Part shown: positions 30,090-33,844 of the stretch, piece by piece
Layout: every line of letters begins with the position of its first letter
How positions within the stretch are numbered: position 1 is the first letter of the stretch
Notes under the pieces: generated by a model
Databases searched by the model: none
What the model was told of the DNA's origin: nothing
What the model saw: only the letters and a program-made list of their open reading frames with translations
DNA from: Arenimonas malthae CC-JY-1
GTDB taxonomy: Bacteria; Pseudomonadota; Gammaproteobacteria; Xanthomonadales; Xanthomonadaceae
Direction of reading: 5' to 3'
Assembly (NCBI RefSeq): GCF_000747075.1
Contig: NZ_AVCH01000145.1
Coordinates: 1-33,844 of the forward strand
Length of the DNA stretch: 33,844 nt
Made by a program: the position numbers and the translations under genes

Positions 30090-30931
30090 CAGTCGGCGGT
30101 GTGCAGGGCGTCGGCGCGGGCGCTGAGCGAGGCGTACACCGGGTCGGTGTCCGGGCGCCGGCCGTGCCAGATCGCGAAACTTTCCGCCGCCTGTTCCACC
30201 AGCATGCCCAGGCCGTCCACGCGCGTTTCACAGCCGGCGGCCTGCGCCCAGGCCAAGAAGGGGCCCGCGGCCTCGCCGTAGCTCAGGTCCACGGCCAGGG
30301 TGCGCGCCGTGGCCAGGGTGAACGGCAGTTCCAGCGGCGCGCCGCCGCGGCCGGCCGAGGTGGCGTTGACGATCATGTCGAAGGTGCCGAGGTTGCGCAG
30401 GTCGGCCCAGTAGCGCGAATGCACGCGGCCGGGTTCGCCCATGGCGTCCACCAGCGCATCGGCTTTTTCCGGCGTGCGGTTGACCACCCACAGTTCGTCG
30501 ATGCCGGCGTCGAGCAGGGCCGGCGCCACGCCGCGGGCGGCGCCGCCGGCGCCCACCAGCAGCACGCGGCGGCTGCGCAGGTCGATGCGGCGACGTTCGG
30601 TGAGGTCGTGCACCAGGCCGATGCCGTCGGTGTTCTCGCCGTGCCAGCCGTCGGCGTGGCGGGTGAGCGTGTTGGCGGCGCCGGCGCGGCGGGCGCGGTC
30701 GCCCAGGTGCGTGCACAGGGCCAGCGCGGCCTCCTTGTGCGGCAGCGTGATGTTGGCGCCGAGGCCGCCGGTTTCGGCGAAATGGGCCAGCGCGCGCTCG
30801 AAGTCCGCGGGCGCGGCGTCGATGGCGGCGTATTCCATGGCGATGCCGAGCTGGCTGCCGAAGGCGGCGTGGATGCGCGGCGACAGCGAATGCAGCACCG
30901 GGTGTCCGAACACGGCGTAGCGGGCGGTCAT
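30089..30931 (-). CDS. aroE: shikimate 5-dehydrogenase
   Basis: A 280-residue NADP-dependent enzyme converting 3-dehydroshikimate to shikimate in aromatic amino acid and chorismate synthesis. Shikimate-binding S15 and S17 lie in HSLSPRIH, catalytic K66 in NITLPHK and D102 in ENTDGIG, at nearly E. coli numbering. The cofactor loop is [11 protein letters not shown] followed by NRTPEKA, the NRTxxKA motif for NADP. The C-terminal [16 protein letters not shown] is conserved. Its ATG is 1 nt after the hemB stop. Its product leads to chorismate, the substrate of XanB2 encoded at 2885-3787. Confidence 0.96.
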   Translation of the reverse strand: MTARYAVFGHPVLHSLSPRIHAAFGSQLGIAMEYAAIDAAPADFERALAHFAETGGLGANITLPHKEAALALCTHLGDRARRAGAANTLTRHADGWHGENTDGIGLVHDLTERRRIDLRSRRVLLVGAGGAARGVAPALLDAGIDELWVVNRTPEKADALVDAMGEPGRVHSRYWADLRNLGTFDMIVNATSAGRGGAPLELPFTLATARTLAVDLSYGEAAGPFLAWAQAAGCETRVDGLGMLVEQAAESFAIWHGRRPDTDPVYASLSARADALHTAD

Positions 30932-30932
30932 G

Positions 30933-33844
<2,912 letters not shown>

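Overview
The window is dense, GC-rich (about 70 percent) bacterial chromosome with strong G/C bias at third codon positions. No tRNA, rRNA, insertion sequence, phage gene or CRISPR array is visible. A XanB2-type chorismatase, an sX13-like small RNA beside polA, two S9 peptidases and many short leaders point to the xanthomonad family (Xanthomonadaceae/Lysobacteraceae), with the genus unresolved. It reads as core genome.

Layout: 1-414 holds ycgL and the start of a membrane protein (minus strand). 535-2880 is a secreted S9 peptidase, convergent with xanB2. hemF follows, divergent from xanB2. The hemF-polA gap carries a C-rich-loop small RNA on the minus strand whose terminator abuts the hemF stop. 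polA is divergent from a run of overlapping genes: a DUF2782-like protein, TRAP subunits DctQ and DctM, and a GNAT acetyltransferase (7853-10497). Facing them on the minus strand are a diheme cytochrome c, a lipoprotein TRAP substrate-binding protein, uvrD, yqhA and a small membrane protein (10494-15735). Further right on the minus strand are a saccharopine-dehydrogenase-like oxidoreductase and an SDR. A second SDR and a DPP IV-type peptidase run on the plus strand and converge on exodeoxyribonuclease III. A cytochrome b561 gene with an FNR/ANR-type site and threonine aldolase converge on an MFS exporter, which is divergent from a MarR-GNAT fusion. Oligopeptidase A and a coniferyl-type aldehyde dehydrogenase are divergent from a gamma carbonic anhydrase. 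The hemB-aroE-ykgJ operon is divergent from an oligopeptide-type ABC permease and a two-domain ATPase that runs off the right end.

How genes work together: peptide use recurs (two S9 peptidases, PrlC, a peptide-type ABC importer, threonine aldolase). Heme synthesis (hemF, hemB) sits among heme proteins (cytochrome b561, diheme c). The TRAP transporter is complete but split over two convergent units. Regulatory highlights are the small RNA with three C-rich loops, a set of -10 boxes 6-8 nt upstream of ATG (leaderless mRNAs), a well-positioned FNR-type promoter and nested inverted repeats in the MarR/MFS gap. I found no clearly unprecedented multi-gene system. The strongest non-coding signal is the small RNA.
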